This document shows positions 53,305 to 62,426 of a stretch of DNA of 64,000 nt, piece by piece; position 1 is the first letter of the stretch; each line of letters begins with the position of its first letter. The notes under the pieces are model-generated. The model searched no databases and was not told the origin of the DNA. It worked only from the letters and a program-made list of their open reading frames with translations. A program made the translations under genes and the position numbers. Location: positions 1 to 64,000 of the forward strand of contig NZ_WBWA01000009.1 in assembly GCF_008932295.1 (NCBI RefSeq), in the 5' to 3' direction. The stretch is from Brucella tritici (lineage in GTDB: Bacteria; Pseudomonadota; Alphaproteobacteria; Rhizobiales; Rhizobiaceae).

Positions 53305-54756
53305 TCATTTCAAGTTAAACAGTGCATCGATATCAAGACACGCCTCCAACCCTTCGGCCAGCTCATCCAATGCAGCTTCAACGCCAGCGCGATAGTTCAC
53401 CGAACTGCTCCGCACACCAAGATTTTCCAGAAATCTCCGGCGAAATTCATCCGCATTGAAAACACCATGGAGATAAGTCCCCGTGATGCGCCCGTCTGGC
53501 GATATGGCTCCATCGTCATGCTCGCCAATGCGGGCGAAGGGACGCCCCATATCCGGTCCGGTCGTTCGGCCGATATGAATTTCATAACCTTGCAGCGGCA
53601 CATCATGGAGAAGCGAGATCGCCTGCACATTGCGGACCACCTTTTCAGGCTCCATCACAGTTTCGATATCGAGAAGCCCAAGACCGTCAATGTCGCGTAC
53701 ATGACCCTCGAGACCGGACGGGTCGCTGATATGGCGACCAAGCATCTGGAACCCGCCGCAGATACCGAGCACATGACCGCCTCGTTTCACATGGACAGAC
53801 AATTGGCGATCCCAGCCATTGTCACGAACCGCCTGCATATCGGCTATCGTGGACTTCGTCCCCGGCAGAACGACAAGACCCGCATCACCGGGAATGCTCG
53901 AACCGGGCGGCACCATGACCACTTCTACATCCGGTTCAGCTTTTAGCGGATCAAGATCATCGAAATTGGCGATGCGCGGCAACATCGGCACAGCAACCAC
54001 AAGTGACTTCTTGTCTCCGCGAACGGCGCGCTCAAGAACGACAGAATCTTCGGCTGGCAGTCTCGATACCGCTTTCAGCCACGGGACAACGCCGAAAGAG
54101 CGCCAGCCGGTAAACCGGGTAATGGCAGCCAGCCCGTCATCAAAAAGCGAGATATCGCCCCGGAACTTGTTGATCAGAAAACCGCGAACCATGGCGCGGT
54201 CCTGTTCGGAAAGAATAGTGTGCGTGCCGACGAGAGAAGCGATAACGCCGCCTCTGTCTATGTCGCCGACGAGAACAACCGGGACATCGGCCTGCGTGGC
54301 AAATCCCATATTGGCGATATCGCCAGCCCGCAGATTGATTTCAGCCGGCGACCCTGCCCCTTCCACCAGCACAAGGTCCGCGCCTTCACTGACCCTGGCG
54401 AAGGATTCCATGACAGCCGCCATGAGTTGCGGTTTCAATTCCTGATAGTAACGCCCGCGCGCTTCGCCCCGCACCCTTCCCTGCACGACGACTTGGCTAC
54501 CCATGTCGGTCTGCGGCTTGAGGAGTACCGGGTTCATATGGACAGACGACGGTACACCGCAAGCCAATGCCTGTAACCATTGAGCCCGGCCGATTTCACC
54601 GCCATCGTCGCTGACCGCTGCATTGTTGGACATGTTTTGCGGCTTGAAAGGACGAACATTGAGACCGCGATTGCGCGCAACGCGGCATAGTCCGGCAACA
54701 AGAACACTTTTGCCGACATCCGAACCCGTTCCCTGAAACATAATTGCGCGTGCCAT
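53305..54756 (-). CDS. cobQ: cobyric acid synthase
   Basis: A 483-residue glutamine amidotransferase that amidates side chains b, d, e and g of adenosylcobyrinic acid diamide. The N-terminal domain has MFQGTGSDVGKSVLVAGLCR, VEGAGSPAEINLR and GDIDRGGVIASLVGT. The C-terminal glutaminase domain has GICGGFQMLGR with the nucleophile Cys, and GTYLHGVF with the histidine. It lies upstream of the riboswitch on the same strand, with its own promoter region of about 180 bases shared with the divergent acyl-CoA dehydrogenase. Confidence 0.96.
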   Translation of the reverse strand: MARAIMFQGTGSDVGKSVLVAGLCRVARNRGLNVRPFKPQNMSNNAAVSDDGGEIGRAQWLQALACGVPSSVHMNPVLLKPQTDMGSQVVVQGRVRGEARGRYYQELKPQLMAAVMESFARVSEGADLVLVEGAGSPAEINLRAGDIANMGFATQADVPVVLVGDIDRGGVIASLVGTHTILSEQDRAMVRGFLINKFRGDISLFDDGLAAITRFTGWRSFGVVPWLKAVSRLPAEDSVVLERAVRGDKKSLVVAVPMLPRIANFDDLDPLKAEPDVEVVMVPPGSSIPGDAGLVVLPGTKSTIADMQAVRDNGWDRQLSVHVKRGGHVLGICGGFQMLGRHISDPSGLEGHVRDIDGLGLLDIETVMEPEKVVRNVQAISLLHDVPLQGYEIHIGRTTGPDMGRPFARIGEHDDGAISPDGRITGTYLHGVFNADEFRRRFLENLGVRSSSVNYRAGVEAALDELAEGLEACLDIDALFNLK

Positions 54757-54938
54757 AAACTGCTGCGTAGCTTAAACTGAACTCGCTGGCAACGGGACCT
54801 TGATCGGCGAGCATCTATGCAAAAATGCGCATCAGTTTATTACAAATGTGAGCAACATTATTCCAGTGGAGCGTTGGCAGCCCTCCACGGTTATGATCTA
54901 GTCCAGGGGAAGAGGTACGGTGCTACAGAGAGGAAACC

Positions 54939-56096
54939 ATGGATGCTGCCGACCAGAACCAGTTCGAACTGAACGAAGATCAGCTTGCCATTCAGGATAT
55001 GGCGCGAGCCTTCGCCAGTGATCGCGTTGCCCCGTATGCATTGCAATGGGATCGCGAAAAACATTTCCCGGTCGATATATTGCAAGAGACCGGGCCGCTT
55101 GGCATGGGCGGCATTTATGTGCGTGAAGATGTAGGCGGCTCGGCACTCAAACGGCTCGACGCAGTGCTTATTTTTGAAGCGCTGGCAACCGCATGCCCTT
55201 CATTCTCAGCTTTTGTCTCCATCCACAACATGGCCGCGTGGATGATCGACACCTACGGTAACGACGAACAGCGCCAGCGCTTTCTGCCGAAGCTCACATC
55301 GATGGAATCGCTTGCCAGCTATTGCCTGACTGAGCCCGGATCTGGTTCGGATGCCGCCGCGCTTAGAACACGCGCCACACGCGATGGCGACCATTATATT
55401 CTCAACGGTTCCAAGCAGTTCATTTCCGGTGCAGGCGCCACAGATGTCTATGTGACGATGGTGCGTACCGGTGAGGACGGTCCCAAGGGAATTTCCACCA
55501 TCGTTGTGCCAAAAGATGCACCCGGCCTTTCGTTTGGTGCGAATGAATTCAAGATGGGCTGGAATGCGCAACCGACGAGAACCGTCATTTTCGATAATTG
55601 TCGCGTCCCCGCTGAAAACCTTCTCGGCGAAGAAGGTACCGGCTTTCGCATAGCGATGGCAGGACTTGACGGCGGCCGGCTCAATATTGCCGCCTGCTCG
55701 CTCGGCGGCGCGCAATCGGCACTCGACAAGTCGCTTGAATATTGTAGCCAGCGTAAGGCTTTCGGCCAGACAATCGATCGCTTTCAAGCGTTGCAATTCC
55801 GCCTGGCGGATATGGAAACCGAACTCTCCGCGTCGCGCCTGCTTCTTTACACCGCTGCAAGCAAGCTCGATCGCAAAACACATGATGCAGGCAAATGGTC
55901 AGCCATGGCGAAGCGCTTCGTTACCGACACGGGTTTCAATGTGGCGAACGAAGCGCTGCAGCTTTTCGGTGGCTACGGCTATCTGCATGAGTACGGGATC
56001 GAAAAGCTTGTCCGTGATCTGCGCGTGCACCAGATTCTCGAAGGTACAAACGAGATCATGCGTGTGATCATTGCGCGCCAGATGATCGGACGTTGA
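54939..56096 (+). CDS. acyl-CoA dehydrogenase, probable isobutyryl-CoA dehydrogenase
   Basis: A 385-residue FAD-dependent acyl-CoA dehydrogenase. It has YCLTEPGSGSDAAAL, the FAD-binding YILNGSKQFISGAG, SQRKAFGQTIDRFQALQF and the C-terminal LFGGYGYLHEYGIEKLVRDLR followed by ILEGTNEIMRVI. The catalytic base is expected at the glutamate of the EGTNEI segment or in the preceding domain, as in the short-branched-chain group. The following 3-hydroxyisobutyrate dehydrogenase gene points to valine catabolism, hence isobutyryl-CoA as likely substrate. Confidence 0.9.
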   Translation: MDAADQNQFELNEDQLAIQDMARAFASDRVAPYALQWDREKHFPVDILQETGPLGMGGIYVREDVGGSALKRLDAVLIFEALATACPSFSAFVSIHNMAAWMIDTYGNDEQRQRFLPKLTSMESLASYCLTEPGSGSDAAALRTRATRDGDHYILNGSKQFISGAGATDVYVTMVRTGEDGPKGISTIVVPKDAPGLSFGANEFKMGWNAQPTRTVIFDNCRVPAENLLGEEGTGFRIAMAGLDGGRLNIAACSLGGAQSALDKSLEYCSQRKAFGQTIDRFQALQFRLADMETELSASRLLLYTAASKLDRKTHDAGKWSAMAKRFVTDTGFNVANEALQLFGGYGYLHEYGIEKLVRDLRVHQILEGTNEIMRVIIARQMIGR

Positions 56097-56100
56097 TTTT

Positions 56101-56147
56101 AAAGTGCATCCCGAAAAGTGTGGAACGGCTTTCGGATAAGATACACG
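56101..56147. repeat. Bru-RS-like palindromic repeat, copy 9
   Basis: This copy has core CATCCCGAAAAGTGTGGAAC, in the 88-base gap between the two valine-catabolism genes. Confidence 0.7.
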
Positions 56148-56184
56148 TACTTCCAGTTAACAACCGCCAAGGGAGGAATTCATT

Positions 56185-57075
56185 ATGGCCACAATAGCAT
56201 TTATCGGCCTTGGCAATATGGGTGGCCCGATGGCCGCCAACCTTGTGAAAGCCGGTCACACCGTCCGCGGCTTCGACCTCTTGCCGCAACATCTTGATGA
56301 AGCGAAGGCCAATGGTCTCTCGATAGCTTCGAGCGCGCAGGATGCAGTTGCTGACGTCGACGTGGTCATTACCATGCTGCCAGCAGGAAAGCACGTTCTC
56401 TCTGTCTATGAAGATATTGCACCAAAAGCTCGAAAAGACTCACTTTTCATCGACTGCTCCACAATCGACGTGGATTCGGCACGCAAAGCACATGAACTGG
56501 CCGCGAGCCACGGACATCTTTCCATTGATGCGCCTGTTTCCGGCGGCACTGGCGGCGCTTCGGCGGGTACGCTGACTTTCATGGCTGGTGGCAGCGACGA
56601 GGCGTTCAAACGCGGAGAACCGATCCTGCAGCCCATGGCCGGAAAGATCGTTCATTGCGGCGGCGACGGTGCAGGACAGGCTGCAAAGATATGCAACAAT
56701 ATGATCCTCGGCATATCGATGATCGGTGTCAGCGAGGCCTTTGTCCTGGCTGAAAAACTGGGCCTGTCCCATCAGGCGCTCTTCGATGTGGCGTCAACGT
56801 CATCGGGGCAATGCTGGTCACTGACAACCTACTGCCCTGTTCCGGGGCCCGTTCCGACATCACCGGCGAACCGCGACTATAAGCCCGGCTTTGCGGCAGC
56901 TTTGATGCTGAAGGACCTCAAACTTTCACAGGAAGCCGCCCAAAGCGCTGGCGCGGAAACGCCGCTTGGCGCACATGCACAGGAACTTTACAGCCTTTTT
57001 GACGGTGAAGGTCACGGCGGCGAAGACTTTTCGGGCATCATCAATTACCTGCGCGCCAAATCCGGAACCAAGTAA
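56185..57075 (+). CDS. mmsB: 3-hydroxyisobutyrate dehydrogenase
   Basis: A 296-residue NAD-dependent dehydrogenase that oxidises 3-hydroxyisobutyrate to methylmalonate semialdehyde in valine breakdown. The N-terminal Rossmann fold has AFIGLGNMGGPMAANLVKAGH. The substrate-binding block is DAPVSGGTGGASAGTL. The catalytic lysine is in GAGQAAKICNNM, with DYKPGFAAALMLKDL downstream. Ribosome site GGGAGG. Probably co-transcribed with the preceding acyl-CoA dehydrogenase. Confidence 0.93.
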   Translation: MATIAFIGLGNMGGPMAANLVKAGHTVRGFDLLPQHLDEAKANGLSIASSAQDAVADVDVVITMLPAGKHVLSVYEDIAPKARKDSLFIDCSTIDVDSARKAHELAASHGHLSIDAPVSGGTGGASAGTLTFMAGGSDEAFKRGEPILQPMAGKIVHCGGDGAGQAAKICNNMILGISMIGVSEAFVLAEKLGLSHQALFDVASTSSGQCWSLTTYCPVPGPVPTSPANRDYKPGFAAALMLKDLKLSQEAAQSAGAETPLGAHAQELYSLFDGEGHGGEDFSGIINYLRAKSGTK

Positions 57076-57083
57076 ACAATTGC

Positions 57084-57104
57084 CAATGCAAAAAACTTGC
57101 ATTG
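57084..57104 (+). terminator. hairpin after mmsB
   Basis: CAATGCAA / TTGCATTG with a five-base loop and TTTAGATTT downstream, eight bases after the mmsB stop. It is AU-rich and so of modest strength. Confidence 0.55.
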
Positions 57105-57139
57105 TTTAGATTTGCTTAAGTCTCTGATAACCGTACGGT

Positions 57140-57310
57140 AACGATGTTGGGCTAGAAAGGAGCAAGAGACGGGTTCACCCCGGCTCGACGCTCCGGATCT
57201 GGTACTGCGTACCGGAGCTCAGTATATCCCGCCAGTGTATTGTTCGGCGGAGATGCCATGCGTAATTGGCAAAACCGTGCACCTCTGGCAGCGCGGTTTT
57301 TGCCATTTAG
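57140..57310 (+). ncRNA. candidate structured RNA
   Basis: The 400-base gap between mmsB and the next gene holds an unusually dense series of hairpins. They are CGGG / CCCG at about 57158-57171, CTCC / GGAG enclosing GGTAC TGC GTACC at about 57190-57217, CCGCC / GGCGG at about 57229-57250, and a longer final stem GGCAAAACCG / CGGTTTTTGCC at about 57267-57306. A perfect ACCGTACGGT palindrome at 57130-57139 precedes it. No open frame fits. I do not recognise a known RNA family. Strand is assumed from the order and from the final hairpin. Confidence 0.35.
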
Positions 57311-57483
57311 GCCTACGAATAGTTGCCTAAATCTGGCCCGTTGCTCTTGATCCCGCAAAATTGCACAATTACACGCCTTTGTTACAAAGCTTTTTGAGCC
57401 GTCCGATTGAAATCCGGACATAATCCTGTGAAATGCAGAACGCTTCCGGTGAAGCCTGCACAGATTATTTTTTATTCAGGGCA

Positions 57484-58980
57484 ATGAGTTTGACTGCACA
57501 ACGATCAGCCACCGCTGTTTCCACTGCCGACAGGAGGCTTTTCGGCCTGCCTTTGGCTGTAGTTTTCGTGCTGTGCTATTTCGCGTTCCAGACCATTCTT
57601 GTCACCGTCGTTTCCAACGGCGCCGGTCTCGATGACGCCGAACAACTCGCCAATATCGGTTATCTGGATTGGGGGTATGGCGGGTCGCAGCCCCCTCTTT
57701 ATACATGGATCACCAATCTGGTAGCGTCAGTGCTAGGCACATCGATGCTCACGCTCCAGATCGTCAAGTTCAGCATTCTCGCCAGCCTTTTCCTGAGCGT
57801 TTACGGTGCCATGAGACTGCTCGGCTTTTCGCGCATCGTCGCTTCAGCCAGCATGCTTGGCCTGTTTCTCATCCCGCAGATCGGATGGGAATCGCAGCGC
57901 GCCCTGACGCATTCGGTTGCAGGAACAGCGGGTTGTGGCTGGGCCTTTCTGGCCTTTGCCTGGCATATGCGCGCGCGTCATGCAGGCTCCGCTGCCGCGC
58001 TTGGCGCCGCCATGGCGGCCGCGCTTCTCGGCAAGTTCAATGCCTCATTCTTCCTGCTCATGTTGATCGTGACGGGACTTCTTATTCCAGAATATCGCCG
58101 CATACTGCTTTCCAAGTTGAGCTTCGTTACAATCCTGGCATTTGCAATCTGCTTTGGGCCCACTGCATTCTGGATGCTGGCCCACAAATCAAGCGTCCTG
58201 GCGCGCGCCAACAAATTCGAGATCGGCGCTTCGGGCAATGTTGTGTTCGATCGACTGATGGGGGTCGAGAGCCTCGTTGAAGCAGCGTTTCTGTTCTCGA
58301 TCCTTGCACTGGCAATCGCGGGCATTATCGCGCTCATTCACTGGAAAAAGAGAACGGCACCGTCTACACCGCTCGCTGTCGGCGAGAAGTTCATACGCCT
58401 CCTGATTCTCGTCGGGCTGGTTATCGTTCTGGTCGGCGTTGTCGCCACCGGCGCAAATAACGTAAAAGATCGTTGGCTGCAGCCGGTATTGTTCCTCACT
58501 CCGGCACTAATGGCCAGCCTTTTTGCCCGATACCGGATCGGAAACAGGGCGTTGATCGACTATGCCGTCGTCAGTGCGGTCGTTGCACTCATCGTTCCGC
58601 CGGTCCTAAGCTATTATCTGACTTACGGTTCAAGTTCGCCGCCCTATGGCCAACTCGACTATCGGCACCTTTACGAAGAAGTGCAGGCGAAAGGTCCGTT
58701 CAAGACGATCCTGACGGACAATGCGCAGATACCGGGCAATTTCAGATTGTTTGACTCGTCCTTGCGTGTGGTGCATCCCGAAACGCCAGACGCCAGAGCG
58801 CATTTGACACCACCCGTGCTCGTCATGTGGTTTGGTAGTGCTGTACCGAATGACCGCATTGCAGCATTATTGCAGAATGCGAACATTCCCGTGCCTCAAA
58901 ACAGCATCGCCACCACCAATATTCAATACAAAACCCGACCGGACAAGCACATAACAGTCAGCTATTTTCTGGCTCCATAA
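57484..58980 (+). CDS. GT39-like membrane glycosyltransferase
   Basis: A membrane protein of about 498 residues with ten or more helices. The first periplasmic loop has the family acidic motif in GAGLDDAEQLANIGYLDWGY, followed by QPPLYTWI, as in ArnT/PMT-type (GT39) polyprenyl-phosphate sugar transferases. The C-terminal soluble region is about 110 residues. It may add a sugar or aminosugar to a surface lipid or polysaccharide; the acceptor is unknown. The start is uncertain: an in-frame ATG at 57433 would add 17 residues that are not signal-like. Confidence 0.8.
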   Translation: MSLTAQRSATAVSTADRRLFGLPLAVVFVLCYFAFQTILVTVVSNGAGLDDAEQLANIGYLDWGYGGSQPPLYTWITNLVASVLGTSMLTLQIVKFSILASLFLSVYGAMRLLGFSRIVASASMLGLFLIPQIGWESQRALTHSVAGTAGCGWAFLAFAWHMRARHAGSAAALGAAMAAALLGKFNASFFLLMLIVTGLLIPEYRRILLSKLSFVTILAFAICFGPTAFWMLAHKSSVLARANKFEIGASGNVVFDRLMGVESLVEAAFLFSILALAIAGIIALIHWKKRTAPSTPLAVGEKFIRLLILVGLVIVLVGVVATGANNVKDRWLQPVLFLTPALMASLFARYRIGNRALIDYAVVSAVVALIVPPVLSYYLTYGSSSPPYGQLDYRHLYEEVQAKGPFKTILTDNAQIPGNFRLFDSSLRVVHPETPDARAHLTPPVLVMWFGSAVPNDRIAALLQNANIPVPQNSIATTNIQYKTRPDKHITVSYFLAP

Positions 58981-58983
58981 AGA

Positions 58984-59010
58984 AAAGGCCCGGTATACCC
59001 GGGCCCTTCT
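58984..59010. terminator. bidirectional terminator
   Basis: AAAAGGCCCGG / CCGGGCCCTT with a short loop lies between the convergent glycosyltransferase and entericidin genes. Confidence 0.8.
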
Positions 59011-59017
59011 GTTCTCT

Positions 59018-59152
59018 TTACTCTACAGTTTCCTGAACCGCATGGGCGGTGCCCTTTACGTCGCGACCAACGCCGCGAACAGTATTTGCGCAGGACGCAA
59101 GCGTAAATGCGCAGAGAACGATAGCAACAGGGACAAGTCGGGTCAGCTTCAT
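59018..59152 (-). CDS. entericidin A/B family lipoprotein
   Basis: A 44-residue lipoprotein precursor. The signal peptide ends in the lipobox TLASCAN. The mature part NTVRGVGRDVKGTAHAVQETV is the entericidin motif. Small membrane lipoproteins of this family are common in alphaproteobacteria; the E. coli pair behaves as a toxin/antidote, but single copies as here have no proven role. The start at 59152 has GGAGAG upstream. Confidence 0.85.
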   Translation of the reverse strand: MKLTRLVPVAIVLCAFTLASCANTVRGVGRDVKGTAHAVQETVE

Positions 59153-59377
59153 GACAGTCTCTCCAATGGGATGCGCTTTTCTGCTCTTTTGAAGGAGCAG
59201 ATGCATAGAGTTCCAAGTCTATTCAAACCAGTTATGCCTCCCGCCACATACGAAGCCCCTGCCCGGCATCTGGCGGTGAAGCCGATTCACTCGGCTGTCA
59301 CAAAATAAATCTAGCGCAGCGTTTTTCACTGGCAAGAGAATGCATTAGTAACCATCCCAATAAACTGTGAACCGCCA

Positions 59378-60298
59378 TCAGCAGGAACGAAACGTCTCGA
59401 AGCGCCCGGAACGGCGGTAGCCTTCGAAAACACTTCGCAGATGGTCGGCAACAACCTGAATGTGCGGGCCAGCTTCGGGCTTCACAACCATGCCAAGCTG
59501 ATAGCGGCCCAGAGCAGGCAGACCATGCTCCGGCCCCAGGGCAACGATCCCGTCACTCAATAAGGTTTTACCGAACGGTGCAATCGCGAGATCAGCCATG
59601 ATCGCAGCACGCTGTCCCGTCGAATGCGAACTCATATAGGCAATACGGTAAGGACGGCCGCTGCTTTCAAGCGCCTCCAGCGCACTGCCACGCCAGGCAC
59701 AGCCCTCTTCCCAAATGGAAAGCGGCAGAGGCTCCCGACGATAGGCCGTACCGCATTTGGCACCAGCCCAAACCAGCTCCTCGTCCAGCAGAACTTCCAC
59801 ATCGCCCTTGTTCAATATCGTATGAGATACATTGATCAGCGTCACATCCAGTCGGCGTTCATCGAGCCGCTTGCGCAGGTTGCTGCTCTGGTCGATCACC
59901 ACATCGACCGTTACGCCGGGATGGCTTTCAGCAAAACGCTTCAACACCAGCGGCAGCACGCATTCGCCGATATCGTCCGGCGAGCCCAATCGAACAACGC
60001 CAGTCACCGTGGGCGCTACAAATTTCGAAACTGCTTCTCGATTGAGCGCCAGAAGACGACGCGCATATCCAAGCAGAATCTCGCCATCGCTTGTCAGCGT
60101 CACCGAGCGTGCATCCCGATCGAAAACTGCAACGCCAATCTGTTCTTCCAGCTTCTTGATCTGCATCGAAACCGCAGACGGGGTGCGAAACACCGCGTTC
60201 GCCGCAGAGGAAAAACTTCCCGTATCGGCAATCGCCACGAATGTGCGCAGCACATCAATATCGAGCATTGGAAGGGGGTGTTGAACGGGCGCTGTCAT
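59378..60298 (-). CDS. LysR family transcriptional regulator
   Basis: A 306-residue regulator. The N-terminal winged helix (MLDIDVLRTFVAIADTGSFS, then SAANAVFRTPSAVSMQIKKLE) and the LysR substrate-binding domain (GVVRLGSPDDIGECVLPLVL onward) are complete. It is divergent from a DUF1127 gene. In Brucella a LysR regulator (VtlR) controls DUF1127 genes, so a similar link is plausible; the sequence alone does not prove orthology. ATG at 60298 has ACGGAATCC upstream; a TTG at 60328 is an alternative. Confidence 0.85.
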   Translation of the reverse strand: MTAPVQHPLPMLDIDVLRTFVAIADTGSFSSAANAVFRTPSAVSMQIKKLEEQIGVAVFDRDARSVTLTSDGEILLGYARRLLALNREAVSKFVAPTVTGVVRLGSPDDIGECVLPLVLKRFAESHPGVTVDVVIDQSSNLRKRLDERRLDVTLINVSHTILNKGDVEVLLDEELVWAGAKCGTAYRREPLPLSIWEEGCAWRGSALEALESSGRPYRIAYMSSHSTGQRAAIMADLAIAPFGKTLLSDGIVALGPEHGLPALGRYQLGMVVKPEAGPHIQVVADHLRSVFEGYRRSGRFETFRSC

Positions 60299-60455
60299 CA
60301 CGGATTCCGTTTTCAGTACATTGTTCAAATTTTCTGATCTTAAACCTTTCTATATTTCGTTTGATTGAACGTCAAGCCGAATGCACATTCAAGACACGAA
60401 CAAGCAGAGCTGCAGCGAGCGTATCAACCGAACCTTCTGAATGAGGAGAGAGAAA

Positions 60456-60734
60456 ATGACCATTCAGTGCCAATCCGCTCCCAACGGACGGACAACTGCC
60501 ATGCGCTTTACGGCAACATCATCCGCTGCGAACGCACCATCCTGGTTGCTCGAATTTTACGCCAAAGTGCAAAAGCAGGTGGAAATCTGGTCTTTCGAGC
60601 GTCGCGTGAGACGGAGCCGTCGTGTTCTGGAAGCGCTGCCTGAGCACATATTGCACGATATCGGCTGGCCGAACGTGGATGATCGTCTGCCAGGCATCGC
60701 CAAAAACACGGAAGAGTTCAAGCGTGGGAAGTAA
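60456..60734 (+). CDS. DUF1127 small protein
   Basis: A 92-residue basic protein with a C-terminal DUF1127 motif (WSFERRVRRSRRVLEALPEHILHDIGWPNVDDR). In rhizobia such arginine-rich small proteins affect phosphate, carbon and RNA metabolism; in Brucella some are regulated by VtlR. The start at 60456 has GAGGAGAGAG upstream. The divergent LysR gene starts about 160 bases away. Confidence 0.85.
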   Translation: MTIQCQSAPNGRTTAMRFTATSSAANAPSWLLEFYAKVQKQVEIWSFERRVRRSRRVLEALPEHILHDIGWPNVDDRLPGIAKNTEEFKRGK

Positions 60735-61029
60735 AGCCAGTTGAGGGCGATCATACGACCCGCCCTCAATTTCCCGACATTGAATTACCTTTTCGCGGCA
60801 GGCATTTAGCCGCACTTTGCAACCTACCCGTTCTGTGTCTCAATAGAACACTGTCTTGTTTGCGCCATCACCGTCCCCCTGTGAATCCGGGTTGACGCGA
60901 CAGGAACACCGGTCTGAAAGCGACCGGGAAAAACCGGGCCCAAAACCACCCGGAGTCGTGACGGAGACACAAGGCTTCAGCTGCGTCGGGAACCGCAGTC
61001 AGAGCCTTCGAGAATGGGAACGATCGGGC

Positions 61030-62028
61030 ATGATCCAGGCTTCATCGGTTAAGCGGTCTATTGTCTTTTTTCTTGTTCCAAACTTTTCGATGATTGCGTT
61101 CGCAACGGCCATCGAGCCGCTGCGCATCGCAAATCGGATGCTGGGCTATGATGCCTATCGATGGCGATTGACATCGGTTGACGGAAAGCCGGTGACCGCA
61201 TCCAATGGTGTGGAATGCGCAGTCAACGCATCGCTGGAAGACGAGCGACGCTTCCTCCAGCGCGAGCAGCGCCCCTCGATGGTATTCGTCTGTTCCGGCG
61301 TTTATGTGGAAGAATTCAGGAACAAGTCGGTCTTTGCGTGGTTGCGCGAAGAATATAATCGCGGCGTGGCAGTCGGTGGGCTTTGTACCGGCGCCCATAT
61401 ACTGGCCGCTGCCGGACTTTTATCTGGCAAGCGCTGTGCAATTCACTGGGAAAACCTGCCGGGCTTCTCGGAAGCCTTCCCTAAGGCCGAGGTCTATGCC
61501 GATCTCTTTGAGGTCGACGGCAATCTTTACACCTGCGCAGGCGGGACGGCCTCTCTCGATATGATGCTGAAACTGATCGGAGATGATTTCGACGCCAATC
61601 TGGTTAACAAGATTTGTGAACAGGCGCTGACTGATCGTGTCCGCAGCCCGCAGGATCGCCAGCGCCTGCCGCTGCGTGCCCGGCTCGGCATTCAGAACTC
61701 CAAGGTATTGACCATCATCGAGATGATGGAAGCCAATCTTTCAGAGCCGCAGGCATTGATCAATGTAGCCCATACGATTGGTCTTTCGCGGCGTCAGGTG
61801 GAGCGTCTTTTCCGACAGGAGATGGGCCGATCTCCGGCACGTTATTATCTGGAAATTCGACTCGATCGCGCACGGCATCTATTGTTGCAGTCGTCCATGC
61901 CTGTGGTCGAGGTCGCAGTCGCCTGTGGCTTTGTTTCGGCGTCGCATTTTTCCAAATGCTATCGGGAATTATACGGACGCTCGCCACAACAGGAACGGGC
62001 AGAGCGCAAAATGCTCATCGCCGCTTAA
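61030..62028 (+). CDS. GlxA-type AraC family regulator
   Basis: A 332-residue regulator with an N-terminal DJ-1/PfpI-like domain (about residues 10-175; VGGLCTGAHILAAAGLLSGKR holds the nucleophile-elbow position) and a C-terminal AraC helix-turn-helix pair (about 225-320; ALINVAHTIGLSRRQVERLF and VVEVAVACGFVSASHFSKCYR). Such regulators often control amino-acid, carnitine or glycine-betaine breakdown. The next gene is dimethylglycine/sarcosine-dehydrogenase-like, so a GbdR-like role is likely. The ATG at 61030 was chosen as the start of the domain. Confidence 0.85.
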   Translation: MIQASSVKRSIVFFLVPNFSMIAFATAIEPLRIANRMLGYDAYRWRLTSVDGKPVTASNGVECAVNASLEDERRFLQREQRPSMVFVCSGVYVEEFRNKSVFAWLREEYNRGVAVGGLCTGAHILAAAGLLSGKRCAIHWENLPGFSEAFPKAEVYADLFEVDGNLYTCAGGTASLDMMLKLIGDDFDANLVNKICEQALTDRVRSPQDRQRLPLRARLGIQNSKVLTIIEMMEANLSEPQALINVAHTIGLSRRQVERLFRQEMGRSPARYYLEIRLDRARHLLLQSSMPVVEVAVACGFVSASHFSKCYRELYGRSPQQERAERKMLIAA

Positions 62029-62426
62029 GCACGACATCAAAGAAAGATAGAGCTGCATCTTGAATGGAGCAGCTCCCCTTCTGTCAGCTTTCAAAATAAA
62101 ATCAAAACCATACAGGCTTTTCCGGAATCAGTTTCACAGATCGAACCATCTGTGGATGCAGGATTGTTGGATATGTCGCGAACAGGACAGCCGATACTCA
62201 ACCTTCCGGGATTTCCAGAAGCTGCGATGCAGTCGTCTGACGCTGCGAATATGTCGTATAAAGGCAAATGTCGCGCCCAGCCAACGACTATGGTTTTGTC
62301 AAATACCAACTAGAGCGGTTCCAGTTATTACGGAGTCGTTGAAATCGCTCTATCCATCTTTTTCACGCATTATCCGACGCAAAACCGCTTCGCACTTTTG
62401 CTGGAAATGCTCTAGGGACGCATAAA
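62029..62426. other. intergenic region with a composite repeat
   Basis: This region of 398 bases precedes the oxidoreductase gene. Its right third is a composite copy of the common repeat (62313-62414). The left part holds no gene I can support. Confidence 0.5.
62313..62414. repeat. composite Bru-RS-like repeat, copy 10
   Basis: A double element of about 100 bases. It starts AGAGCGGTTCCAG, contains GCGCATT-like CACGCATTATCCGACG and AAAACCGCTTCGCACTTTTG, and ends CTGGAAATGCTCT. The outer ends are complementary. It lies a few bases before the start of the oxidoreductase gene, so it is in its 5' leader. Confidence 0.65.

Noticed and set aside
25605-54756. The cobalamin locus as a recently acquired island
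   Set aside because: Codon use and base composition look like the flanks, the common palindromic repeats occur inside it as well as outside, and no mobility genes are present.
60840-61029. A possible riboswitch in the GC-rich leader of the GlxA-type regulator
   Set aside because: There is a hairpin (CCGGT / ACCGG) but no set of conserved motifs of a known riboswitch class, and the frame of the gene stays open through it, so the signal is too weak to claim.
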